NCBI RefSeq assembly: GCF_009834915.1
Contig: NZ_WVHS01000002.1
Span: 62,001 to 126,000, forward strand
DNA length: 64,000 nt
Source of the DNA: Hufsiella ginkgonis
GTDB taxonomy: Bacteria; Bacteroidota; Bacteroidia; Sphingobacteriales; Sphingobacteriaceae
Reading direction: 5' to 3'
Part shown: positions 8,274 to 16,659 of the stretch, one piece after another
How the letters are laid out: every line of letters starts with the position of its first letter
Position numbering within the stretch: the first letter of the stretch is position 1
Notes under the pieces: model-generated
Databases searched by the model: none
What the model was told of the DNA's origin: nothing
Seen by the model: only the letters and a program-made list of their open reading frames with translations
Translations under genes and position numbers: made by a program

Positions 8274-9488
8274 ATGATAGAGGTGGTCGCTATATCCCTG
8301 GAGAATGAAATGGACCTGGTGCTTGCGCATAAAAGGTCGATGAGGGTGGCGGAGAAACTGGGGCTGACCACCGCAACCCAAACCACGTTCGCTACGGCCG
8401 TTTCCGAGATCGCACGGACAGTGATAGAGCATACCGATAACGGCAACCTGGTTGTCGGCCTGGAGCAGCATAAGCTTCGCTATAGTTTAAAGGCTTTCAT
8501 TTCCTTCGGGAGCAGCGTACGGTTCACCAAAGCGGACGAAGGTTATTATTATGCACAAAAGCTTGTCCCGGAATTCAGTATGACCGAGAACGCCGGGACG
8601 ACCTTTATCGAAATGAAGATCGGGCTCCCACGGTCGCTGCGCCTCGACCCCTCAAAAATAAACGCGCTGAAGGAATACTTCGTAAGCGAGCCACCTCTTA
8701 ATGCGTACGAAGAAATTAAGCAACGAAACCTGTCGCTAAATAAGCTGGCGGAAGAGCGGGAAGAGGAGATCCGCCGCTCCAAGATCGTTGACGAACAGAA
8801 AACGGAGTTCATCTCCATCGCCAGCCACGAGATCAAGACACCCATTACAATTATCAAGGCATATACCCAGATGGTGAAAAAAGCTTCCGCCGATCAATGC
8901 AGCGATAACGTGAAAAGCATCCTGGAAAAGGTCGACCAGCAATCGACCAAGCTGTTATTGCTCGTACAGCAATTGCTCGACGTTTCTAAAATGGAGAATG
9001 GCAACCTGCTATATGATATGGAAGAGACGGCGCTTAATCCGTTCATTACCGACATGGTTTCGGTAATGAAGAACATCTTGCCCGGCTATACCGTGATCAC
9101 TAACCTTGGTGAGAATGTACAGGTGAATATCGATAAGATCCGTATGGAGCAGGTGTTTTCGAACCTGCTTGGCAATGGGGCTAAGTACTCGGCCCCGAAT
9201 TCTACGATCACCATCAGCTCTGTGCTAACGGACGGCTACGTGGAGATCTGTATCGCCGACCAGGGAATCGGGATGTCTCCCACCAGCATCGCCTCTATCT
9301 TTAAGAAGTTTTACCGCGACAAAGATGTGGTGAAAACGCACGCCGGCCTGGGAATGGGCTTGTACATCGCTTCAAAGATCGTGACGGACCATGGCGGCAG
9401 TATCTGGGCAGAGAGCGAAGAGAGCGTGGGTTCGAAGTTTTTCTTTACCATTCCGCTGGCAAAGCAGGCCGTTGTGCGAAGCGAATAG
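8274..9488 (+). CDS. Sensor histidine kinase with an RsbW/RsbT-like N-terminal domain
   Basis: A 404-residue soluble kinase with no membrane segment. Residues 1-~125 resemble an RsbW/RsbT GHKL fold (TAVSEIARTVIEHTDNGNL) but lack clear G1 and G2 boxes, so that part may bind rather than catalyse. A coiled-coil linker (~140-175) leads to HisKA with His185 (SIASHEIKTP) and HATPase_c (NLLGNGAKYS, DQGIGMSP, GLGMGLYIAS). It is the last gene of the stressosome operon, and no response regulator follows. It is a likely output that converts stressosome state into two-component signalling. Confidence 0.9.
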   Translation: MIEVVAISLENEMDLVLAHKRSMRVAEKLGLTTATQTTFATAVSEIARTVIEHTDNGNLVVGLEQHKLRYSLKAFISFGSSVRFTKADEGYYYAQKLVPEFSMTENAGTTFIEMKIGLPRSLRLDPSKINALKEYFVSEPPLNAYEEIKQRNLSLNKLAEEREEEIRRSKIVDEQKTEFISIASHEIKTPITIIKAYTQMVKKASADQCSDNVKSILEKVDQQSTKLLLLVQQLLDVSKMENGNLLYDMEETALNPFITDMVSVMKNILPGYTVITNLGENVQVNIDKIRMEQVFSNLLGNGAKYSAPNSTITISSVLTDGYVEICIADQGIGMSPTSIASIFKKFYRDKDVVKTHAGLGMGLYIASKIVTDHGGSIWAESEESVGSKFFFTIPLAKQAVVRSE

Positions 9489-9553
9489 TGTCTTTATAAT
9501 TCAGTAAATCGATAAAGCTGTATATTAGGGCCGGACCTGTTATACGCTTAAAC

Positions 9554-11182
9554 ATGCACAGACGCAATTTTGTTAAACTCTCCGCCGCTGCTTTTGCTGC
9601 GGCAATGTATAGCCGCCTTACCTATGCGGCGCCTTTCGCACCGGCCTTGATTAACCAGCCCGATGAGGTTTGGGCGCAGCTGAACGATCAATGGACAAAA
9701 CTTACCGGCAGCGGCGCACTGTTCACCTACCGGGATGTGCGTGTGGAAGTGCGTTCCGGCGGGGATGCACAGTCGGTATATGTTTCGTCGCCGGCCGCCG
9801 ACCTCCAGGCCGTCCGGCTGAAATGGAAATACGATACCGCTTCTTATACCAAAGTGCTGGGCGACCATTGGGAACGCACCTATGGCGATCTCGGCTGGAA
9901 AGCGCCCGACCCTGCGACTAAAAACCCATGGTATGTGCTGTTAAACGATGGGAAGGATACGGCCTGTTTCGGCGTAAAGACCGGCGCGGCATCTATATGC
10001 TGGTGGGCAGTGACCGCCGACGGCCTCGAAGTTACCCTGGACACCCGCTCCGGCGGATCAGGTGTGAAGCTCGGGCAACGGAAATTGCATGCCGCAGACG
10101 TGGTTACCATGCTCAGTAAGAACGGTGAAACCGCGTACGCCGCTCATACCCGTTTTTGCCGGATGATGTGCCCCAGGCCGCGTTTACCCAAAAAACCGGT
10201 ATATGGCATAAACGACTGGTACGTTGTGTATGGTAAAAACTCGTTCGAAACTATAAAAGACCAAACCACCCTGATGGCGGAATTTATGCCGGATAACGGC
10301 AACCGCCCTTTCTCCGTGATCGATGATGGCTGGCAGCAGCCGGATGATTTTGCCATCGCCAACGACAAGTTTAAAGACATGCATAAAATGGGAGAGGTGA
10401 TAAAGGGGCTTGGCATGCGCCCGGGCTTGTGGACCAGGCCGCTCATCGCGCGTAATGGCGATCACCCCGGCATGATAGCGCCGAAGATCAAAGGCCGCAA
10501 CGAGCGGCGCGCCACCATCCTCGATCCCACCATCCCCGAAACCATCGAGCGGGTACAAAACAATATGAAAGTATACCAGCAATGGGGTTACGAGATGGTG
10601 AAGCATGATTATAGCACCTACGATATTTTTGGCCGCTGGGGCTTCCAGATGACCGACGGTATGACCGTGCCCGGCTGGAAGTTTAACGACCAATCTGAAA
10701 CGAATGCAGAGATTATCGGCCACTTGTACCGGTCGATCAGGGAGTCGGCCGGCAGCATGTACATCATTGGCTGCAATACGCTGAGCCATTTGTCGGCGGG
10801 TTTGTTTGAACTGAACCGTACCGGTGACGATACCAGCGGTAAAGAATGGGACCGTACCCGCAAAATGGGGGTGAACACGCTCGGGTTTCGTTTGCCGCAC
10901 CACAACACCTTCTACGCTGCCGACGGCGATTGCGTTGGCCTCACCAAAGACGTGCCCTGGGAGAAAAATAAACAATGGCTGCAGCTGCTGGCAGAAAGCG
11001 GTTCGCCGTTATTCGTGTCGGCGCAGCTGGATTTTCTCGGCGCCGACCAGCGGGCGGCATTAAAACAGGCTTTTGCCCATGCCGCCAGGGTGCAGCCCAC
11101 CGGCGAGCCGCTGGATTGGATGACCAGCCAATGGCCTGCCAAGTGGAAGCTTAATAAGCGCGTGGTAACGTTTAACTGGTAA
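9554..11182 (+). CDS. Secreted alpha-galactosidase-like (GH27/GH36-type) glycosidase
   Basis: A 542-residue protein. The N-terminus MHRRNFVKLSAAAFAAAM has a Tat-type twin-arginine motif before a short hydrophobic stretch. A catalytic TIM barrel follows, with SVIDDGWQQPDDF near residue 255 and MVKHDYSTYDIFGRWG near 350; the second Asp-bearing strand matches the nucleophile strand of clan GH-D (KxDy/f). It probably removes alpha-linked sugars in the periplasm. The linkage is unknown and assignment to one GH family is tentative. The stop abuts the convergent gene exactly. Confidence 0.75.
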   Translation: MHRRNFVKLSAAAFAAAMYSRLTYAAPFAPALINQPDEVWAQLNDQWTKLTGSGALFTYRDVRVEVRSGGDAQSVYVSSPAADLQAVRLKWKYDTASYTKVLGDHWERTYGDLGWKAPDPATKNPWYVLLNDGKDTACFGVKTGAASICWWAVTADGLEVTLDTRSGGSGVKLGQRKLHAADVVTMLSKNGETAYAAHTRFCRMMCPRPRLPKKPVYGINDWYVVYGKNSFETIKDQTTLMAEFMPDNGNRPFSVIDDGWQQPDDFAIANDKFKDMHKMGEVIKGLGMRPGLWTRPLIARNGDHPGMIAPKIKGRNERRATILDPTIPETIERVQNNMKVYQQWGYEMVKHDYSTYDIFGRWGFQMTDGMTVPGWKFNDQSETNAEIIGHLYRSIRESAGSMYIIGCNTLSHLSAGLFELNRTGDDTSGKEWDRTRKMGVNTLGFRLPHHNTFYAADGDCVGLTKDVPWEKNKQWLQLLAESGSPLFVSAQLDFLGADQRAALKQAFAHAARVQPTGEPLDWMTSQWPAKWKLNKRVVTFNW

Positions 11183-12910
11183 TTATCGGTTTCCAAGCAA
11201 GGCGGCAACTATTCTTCCCGACGCTTCTTCGCAGAAGTCGAGACCGGAATAGTCGGGGTTATAGCCGCCGATGTAAGGTACTGCCATGATAAAGATGCGG
11301 TCGCTGGCGTCTCCCTGCGCGTCGACCACCTGGAATTGATCGCTGATGGTGATCCCCGGTACCTCGAGGTAGTAGCGGCCGGTGCGATCGATCTTGACCT
11401 TTTTATTGCCGCCCACCATGGCTTTCCGCCCTTCGTTGTCTGAGCGGAAGCTGATCCGTGCCTGGCTTACCGTGCCGCTTTCCACGAGACTTTTAAAGGG
11501 AAAGTCTTCGCACGAAAGGTGCGGTTGCCCGATGCAGTCAACAAAGGTTTGATAGTGAACTGCTTGCGGCTGACCCTGTCTATCCTGGAAATGGTACACA
11601 ATTCCTCCTTTGTCCTGCGGGTCGACGTGACTGCCGGACCCTACCGGGATAAGGTCCAGTACCCCCGCATCGCGGAGCGCAAGCAATTCTTTAGCCGAGC
11701 TTTGCGGGGCAAATGCGATCACGATCGAGATCAGCGGCATCAGCACCTTCTGCAGACGGACCATGTCTTCGGCCGGGAAATGTTTGGCGGGGTAGTTCAT
11801 CGCAAAGCTGAGTACCGCAAGCATCTCTTTCCAATGGACGGGGCGTTTGTAAGCTATGGACAGTTCCGCTTCGGCAAATTCAGCCCTGAACAGCTGGAAC
11901 GGGTCGAGCTGCCGGCGGGGCTCCATCATTTCATTAACGAAGGTTTCCAGCGACATATGGCGTATGTGCTGGTAAAATTCCGGGTCTTTGTTGCGCAGCG
12001 ACTCTTTAAAGTCCTTTTCAAAGAGGAAATCGAGCGACAGAAAGCCATCGTTTTTTGCAATGTTAGCATCGATCTCTTCGGGAGTGAGCAAGCATTGGTA
12101 GTTAAGATGCGAATCGGCCATATGAAGCCTAATGGCGGGTAACAAGGCGCCTGTAGAGTGCATAACTAATTTAAATCCAGCGCTTTTTGGAGATAATTTA
12201 AAGGATATGTTTCCGTTTTCGTCTTCTTCAAATACCCCGTTATTTCTCGCCAGGGTACGCAGGGCGTCGAACGCCGTAAGCGATGCGCCCCTGATGGCGA
12301 CGGGATGGTCCAGCTGCTGTGCGAGCTTAGCCGGCGGGTAGGGCGAATCATAGTACCCCGGAACCTTCCCTTCATGTGTTAACGGCCAGAAATGCCCGGT
12401 GGCGATGATCACGCGGTCAAAGTTAACCGGGTCTTTTCCCAACAGGTGAACTTCTGCCTGGCGGGTAACCCGGTTGTCGGCAATGTCTGTTACATAGGTA
12501 CACAGGTGCACCCGGGTAACGATCCCGGCTTTATCGGCCCTGTCGCGCAGCAGGGCGAACTGCGCCGAAAGGTACTCGCCGAATAACAGCCTGGGCAATA
12601 CCTGGTAGTCGTTAAATTGATGCGGATCGAGATTGAATTGTGCAAGTAGTTCCGCCGGGGCGATTTTGACCCATTCGGCGACAGTAGTTACCAGCCCGGG
12701 GATCTCGTTACCGGAAACATTAGTAACATGTTCGGTATTGGCGCCCTCGCTGCTGTAAGGCATGCCGGCGCCCGGTTGCGGCTTCTTTTCAAAGATATCT
12801 ACAGACAGACCCGTTATGCCCGATTCGATAAGCCGTTTATATAGGAAAAGGGCGCCCGGGCCAGCTCCTACAATTGCGATCCGGGTATGTTTGTCCTGGT
12901 TTTTGTTCAT
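11183..12910 (-). CDS. FAD/NAD(P)-binding protein (NAD_binding_9 type)
   Basis: A 575-residue flavoprotein-like protein with an N-terminal Rossmann motif (IAIVGAGPGALFLYKRL, residues 12-28) and a second nucleotide site near FDRVIIATGHFWP. No signal peptide is seen, so it is cytosolic. The family (PF13454-like) contains many proteins of unknown reaction. It lies on the minus strand between two plus-strand glycosidase-like genes; its stop abuts the alpha-galactosidase-like gene. The substrate is unknown. Confidence 0.8.
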   Translation of the reverse strand: MNKNQDKHTRIAIVGAGPGALFLYKRLIESGITGLSVDIFEKKPQPGAGMPYSSEGANTEHVTNVSGNEIPGLVTTVAEWVKIAPAELLAQFNLDPHQFNDYQVLPRLLFGEYLSAQFALLRDRADKAGIVTRVHLCTYVTDIADNRVTRQAEVHLLGKDPVNFDRVIIATGHFWPLTHEGKVPGYYDSPYPPAKLAQQLDHPVAIRGASLTAFDALRTLARNNGVFEEDENGNISFKLSPKSAGFKLVMHSTGALLPAIRLHMADSHLNYQCLLTPEEIDANIAKNDGFLSLDFLFEKDFKESLRNKDPEFYQHIRHMSLETFVNEMMEPRRQLDPFQLFRAEFAEAELSIAYKRPVHWKEMLAVLSFAMNYPAKHFPAEDMVRLQKVLMPLISIVIAFAPQSSAKELLALRDAGVLDLIPVGSGSHVDPQDKGGIVYHFQDRQGQPQAVHYQTFVDCIGQPHLSCEDFPFKSLVESGTVSQARISFRSDNEGRKAMVGGNKKVKIDRTGRYYLEVPGITISDQFQVVDAQGDASDRIFIMAVPYIGGYNPDYSGLDFCEEASGRIVAALLGNR

Positions 12911-13226
12911 GAAAACTATAATCTGTTATACTTACGGGGAAATTACGGCACCCGATTGCGCATGCGCGGTAGTTACCACGATGGGTTAAAAATCGTTGCC
13001 CGCACCGCCGCCCGAATTGTCTTCCGCCTAACTTGCCGGTTGGCGGTTCCGCCGGCGTACCGGTACCTGAAAACGATTCGAAGATAATGAGCGATTCCAA
13101 TTATAGGTGCAAATTACGAATGATAATGAATATAGCTCCCGCTATTCTTCATCTAACCGGTCAGCACAGCCCAGCACAGGTAACTATCATCCCGTATCAT
13201 TATATTAACCGCCTTTAAGCCAATAT
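12911..13226. other. 316-bp intergenic region between divergent genes
   Basis: No credible gene. It separates the divergent FAD protein and a secreted glycosidase-like protein, so it should hold both promoters. A G+C-rich patch near 13040-13066 includes GGCGG-TT-CCGCC and the 10-bp palindrome GTACCGGTAC (13057-13066); the rest is A+T-rich. I find no perfect TAnnTTTG element. Confidence 0.5.
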
Positions 13227-15365
13227 ATGACCTGTCGTTTTTTATACACTTTCATCCTTTCTATCTTATTCGTCAACAGCTCGTCCGCTCAAAAAATAGA
13301 TCGCCGGGCGGTGGTGCTGCGTCACAAGGTGATCCTTTCCCGGCCCGATACCCTGGCCTCGCTCACGGTAGGGAATGGCAAATTCGCCTTTACCGTAGAT
13401 GTTACAGGCCTGCAAACCTTCCCAGAATATTATACCCATGGGGTTCCGCTGGGCACGCAATCCGAATGGGGCTGGCACAGCTTCCCCAATAAAAACAATT
13501 ACCTGGTTAGCGAAACCTTAAAGGATTATGATTTTAATAACCTCGGCCCGGCCGGGTACGCGGTCCAGTTTAAAGAAAACGGGCGCAACCAGCAGGCGGT
13601 AAATTACTACCGCCAGAACCCGCACCGCCTGCAGCTCGGCAATGTAGGTTTCTTAATCACTAAACAGGACGGATCGGTGGCCGCTCCCGGCGACCTCCGG
13701 GAAATTCACCAGGAGCTTGACCCCTGGACCGGCGAGATCACCAGCATCTTTACCGTGGAAGGCATCTCCGTAAAAGTGGTTACCTGCGGTCACGCCGGCC
13801 AGGATGTGGTCGGTGTAAAGGTCGTTTCAGCGTTAATTGGGTTGAAAAGGCTGAAAGTTCGGTTCCGGTTCCCGTATCCTACCGACCAATTTGCCGACAT
13901 GGGCACCAACTATGCACGTGCGGCAGACCACCGGACTAAACTAAACATGATTTCGGCCACCCGGGCGCTTTTTGAAAGGACGCTCGACCAGGACCACTAT
14001 TATGTTTCCGGGAACTGGGGTCAGCCGGTTACCGCAGCCAGTCCCGCACCGCACGAGTTCGTGTTTACAGCCTCCAACGGCAGCGAGCTCGACTTCTCCT
14101 TTGGGTTTTCGCCCGTAAAGCCAGTCGCAAAGACACCGGTTTTTGCACAGGTAAAGCTGAGCAGTAACGCCGGGTGGCGGCAATTCTGGCAATCGGGCGG
14201 CGCCATCGACCTGGCAGGAAGCACCGATCCGCGCGCCAATGAGCTCGAGCGTCGCATCGTCCTCTCGGAGTACCTTACCCGGGTGCAATGCGCCGGCAGC
14301 TTTCCCCCGCAGGAAACCGGTCTCACCTACAATTCCTGGTACGGCAAACCGCATATGGAAATGTATTGGTGGCATGCGGCGCATTATGCCCTTTGGGGAC
14401 GTACCGCCCTTCTCGAAAAAGGTATGCAATGGTATTTTAAAGCGTATGACGGAGCGCTCGCCATTGCAAAGCGACAAGGGTATAAAGGCGTAAGGTGGCA
14501 GAAAATGACCGATCACCAGGGAGGAGAGGCGCCGTCCTCGGTCGGCTCTTTCCTGATCTGGCAGCAACCGCACGTAATTTACCAGGCAGAGCTGGTGTAT
14601 CGCAACAACCCGTCGAAAACTGTGCTTGAGAAATACCGTAAACTGGTATTTGCAACGGCCGATTTTATGGCATCGTTCCCCACCTACGATAAAGCAAACG
14701 ATCGCTACAACCTCGGTAAAGGCATTATTCCCGCCCAGGAATGCTATAACCCCGGGGAAACCTTCAACTCTCCGTACGAACTGGCCTATTGGAAATGGGC
14801 CCTGCAGGCGGCTCAGAAATGGAGAACGCGCCTGGGTCTTGCAAAGGAGCCGGCCTGGCAAAAGGTGATCGATAAGCTGGCTAAGCTATCCGTTAAAGAC
14901 GGCCTCTACCGGGCGGCGGAAAGCGTGGAAGATTCATATTCGCCCGACAGTAAATTCACTATCGATCACCCTGCCGTGCTTGCGGCTTTTGCATCACTGC
15001 CGGCTAATAACATGGTCGATCCGTTGATCATGCGGAGCACGTACGAAACTGTGGACATGACCTGGCATTGGGACCATACCTGGGGCTGGGATTTTCCGCT
15101 TATCGCGATGACGGCTACGCGCCTTAACCTGCCCGAAAAAGCCATCGACGGTCTCTTTAAAAACGTAACCACCAATACCTATTTACCCAACGGGCATAAT
15201 TACCAGACGGACCGGCTCACCATCTACCTCCCGGGAAATGGAGGGCTGCTCTCGGCGATCGCCCTGATGTGCGCAGGTTCCGACGATAATAAAACACGTA
15301 CCCCGGGATTCCCGAAGAACGGGAAATGGAAGGTGAAATGGGAAGGGCTTAAACCGATGCCGTAA
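13227..15365 (+). CDS. Secreted six-hairpin (alpha/alpha)6-barrel glycosidase-like protein
   Basis: A 712-residue protein with a cleavable signal peptide (FLYTFILSILFVNSSSAQ). The N-terminal ~270 residues look beta-sandwich-like. A helical region follows with Trp/His-rich motifs (NSWYGKPHMEMYWWHAAHY, ETVDMTWHWDHTWGWDFP) typical of GH65/GH95-like six-hairpin enzymes. It probably acts on oligosaccharides in the periplasm. The exact family and catalytic acid are not certain. Its last 17 bases overlap the end of the convergent kinase gene. Confidence 0.7.
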   Translation: MTCRFLYTFILSILFVNSSSAQKIDRRAVVLRHKVILSRPDTLASLTVGNGKFAFTVDVTGLQTFPEYYTHGVPLGTQSEWGWHSFPNKNNYLVSETLKDYDFNNLGPAGYAVQFKENGRNQQAVNYYRQNPHRLQLGNVGFLITKQDGSVAAPGDLREIHQELDPWTGEITSIFTVEGISVKVVTCGHAGQDVVGVKVVSALIGLKRLKVRFRFPYPTDQFADMGTNYARAADHRTKLNMISATRALFERTLDQDHYYVSGNWGQPVTAASPAPHEFVFTASNGSELDFSFGFSPVKPVAKTPVFAQVKLSSNAGWRQFWQSGGAIDLAGSTDPRANELERRIVLSEYLTRVQCAGSFPPQETGLTYNSWYGKPHMEMYWWHAAHYALWGRTALLEKGMQWYFKAYDGALAIAKRQGYKGVRWQKMTDHQGGEAPSSVGSFLIWQQPHVIYQAELVYRNNPSKTVLEKYRKLVFATADFMASFPTYDKANDRYNLGKGIIPAQECYNPGETFNSPYELAYWKWALQAAQKWRTRLGLAKEPAWQKVIDKLAKLSVKDGLYRAAESVEDSYSPDSKFTIDHPAVLAAFASLPANNMVDPLIMRSTYETVDMTWHWDHTWGWDFPLIAMTATRLNLPEKAIDGLFKNVTTNTYLPNGHNYQTDRLTIYLPGNGGLLSAIALMCAGSDDNKTRTPGFPKNGKWKVKWEGLKPMP

Positions 15366-16659
15366 GCTTAATGGTGAACCGGGTAATGCCGTCCCCGCCC
15401 GTTTTTAAGGAGAATGCGTAACCATGGTTCAGCATAATCTCGCGTACCAGCGTAAGCCCGATTCCCTGGCCGTCTTTTTTGGTGCTGTAAAAAGGAGTGA
15501 ATAGCAGGTTTGCCTCGGCGTCGGTGATCCCCTTTCCGTTGTCGGCGATTACCAGCTCCTGTTTTTCCGCATCCGCGGTGAGTGATACAACCCCGCTGCC
15601 TTCAATCGCTTCGATGCCGTTTTTTACCAGGTTGATCAATGCCTGTTCCAGTTGCTGAACATCCGCCTGGATGATTAACGGCGCCCCGCCGGTTCCATAA
15701 TGAAGCTTTACCCGGCGTTCGGCGGCCCGGATCTGCATCAGCGCCACCACCGACCCGAGCAATGCGTGCAGGTCGACCGGTTTCCTGTTCGCCGCGGGCA
15801 GTTTTACCAGGTCGGCGAAATTCCGCATAAAGTGGTTCAGGTTCTGGTTGCGGTCGAAGGCTACCCGAAGCGCATGGTACAGGGGGTGCCCGGGCTGGTG
15901 CTGCCAGAGCGCTTCTGAGCTCAGCGTAGATTCGAGAATGGAGTTTACCGGCCCGATCGTATTGTTCACCTCGTGGGCCATCATGCGGATCACTTTACCA
16001 TAAGCGTTCTTTTCGGCTGAAAGGATCTCGGCCGTAAGTTCCTCGATCATCAAAAAATTACGCTGGAAACCGCGGTCGATAAAATGTGATTTCTGCAGCT
16101 TATACGTGTTCACGCCATTCAGCTTCACGGTAACAGATTCGCCGGCTTTCAGGTTTACCGCCTGCTGCAGGATGGGGTGGGCGAATGTTTCTATTTCGAC
16201 ACCCGAAAGCGTCTTTCCGCTCATGCCCAGGATCCGGGCGGCCGATGGATTAAGCTGGTGGACGCGGTTGTCATAATCCAGCACCAGGATGCCGGTAGGA
16301 GAGGTGCTGATGAGCTTTTCCAGGAAAAAATGCTGTTCTTCCTGGCGGGTGCGCTCGTCTTTCAATTCATCGATCATGCGGTTGTACACACCGATCAGCT
16401 CATCCACTTCATACTTGCCCGTGGGCAGGAACTTTACGTTAAAGTCCTTGTCTTTTATGGCCTCGATACCCTGCAGCAGCATTTTGATGGGGTGAATGAG
16501 CTGCCGGTAAAGCTGCACCGAGAGTATAGCGGAAATAATTACCAGGATCTCGGCTCCGATGAAATAGATCCTGTTTTCCCGGAAGATAAAGAACGTTAGC
16601 CCCAGCGTCAAAAGGTGCAGGATGCCGATCAGCAACAGGTACTTAGTCCTCAGCTTCAT
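15349..16659 (-). CDS. NtrY-like sensor histidine kinase
   Basis: A 436-residue inner-membrane kinase. TM segments lie near residues 5-24 and 33-50, then a HAMP-like stretch, a PAS domain (~110-200), HisKA with His229 (MMAHEVNNTIG) and HATPase_c (NLVKNGIEAIEG, DNGKGITD, GQGIGLTLVRE). The start at 16659 is chosen because the first TM begins there and it overlaps the regulator stop by 17 bp; the longer frame adds only a non-conserved tail. It is the partner of the upstream NtrC-type regulator and last gene of the efflux operon. Confidence 0.9.
   Translation of the reverse strand: MKLRTKYLLLIGILHLLTLGLTFFIFRENRIYFIGAEILVIISAILSVQLYRQLIHPIKMLLQGIEAIKDKDFNVKFLPTGKYEVDELIGVYNRMIDELKDERTRQEEQHFFLEKLISTSPTGILVLDYDNRVHQLNPSAARILGMSGKTLSGVEIETFAHPILQQAVNLKAGESVTVKLNGVNTYKLQKSHFIDRGFQRNFLMIEELTAEILSAEKNAYGKVIRMMAHEVNNTIGPVNSILESTLSSEALWQHQPGHPLYHALRVAFDRNQNLNHFMRNFADLVKLPAANRKPVDLHALLGSVVALMQIRAAERRVKLHYGTGGAPLIIQADVQQLEQALINLVKNGIEAIEGSGVVSLTADAEKQELVIADNGKGITDAEANLLFTPFYSTKKDGQGIGLTLVREIMLNHGYAFSLKTGGDGITRFTIKLTASV

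Noticed and set aside
10184-10975. Antisense frame of 263 codons in the alpha-galactosidase-like gene
   Set aside because: It is a codon-bias shadow with no motifs.
13941-14861. Antisense frame of 306 codons in the six-hairpin glycosidase-like gene
   Set aside because: Long only because of the G+C-rich third positions of the real gene; no domain seen.
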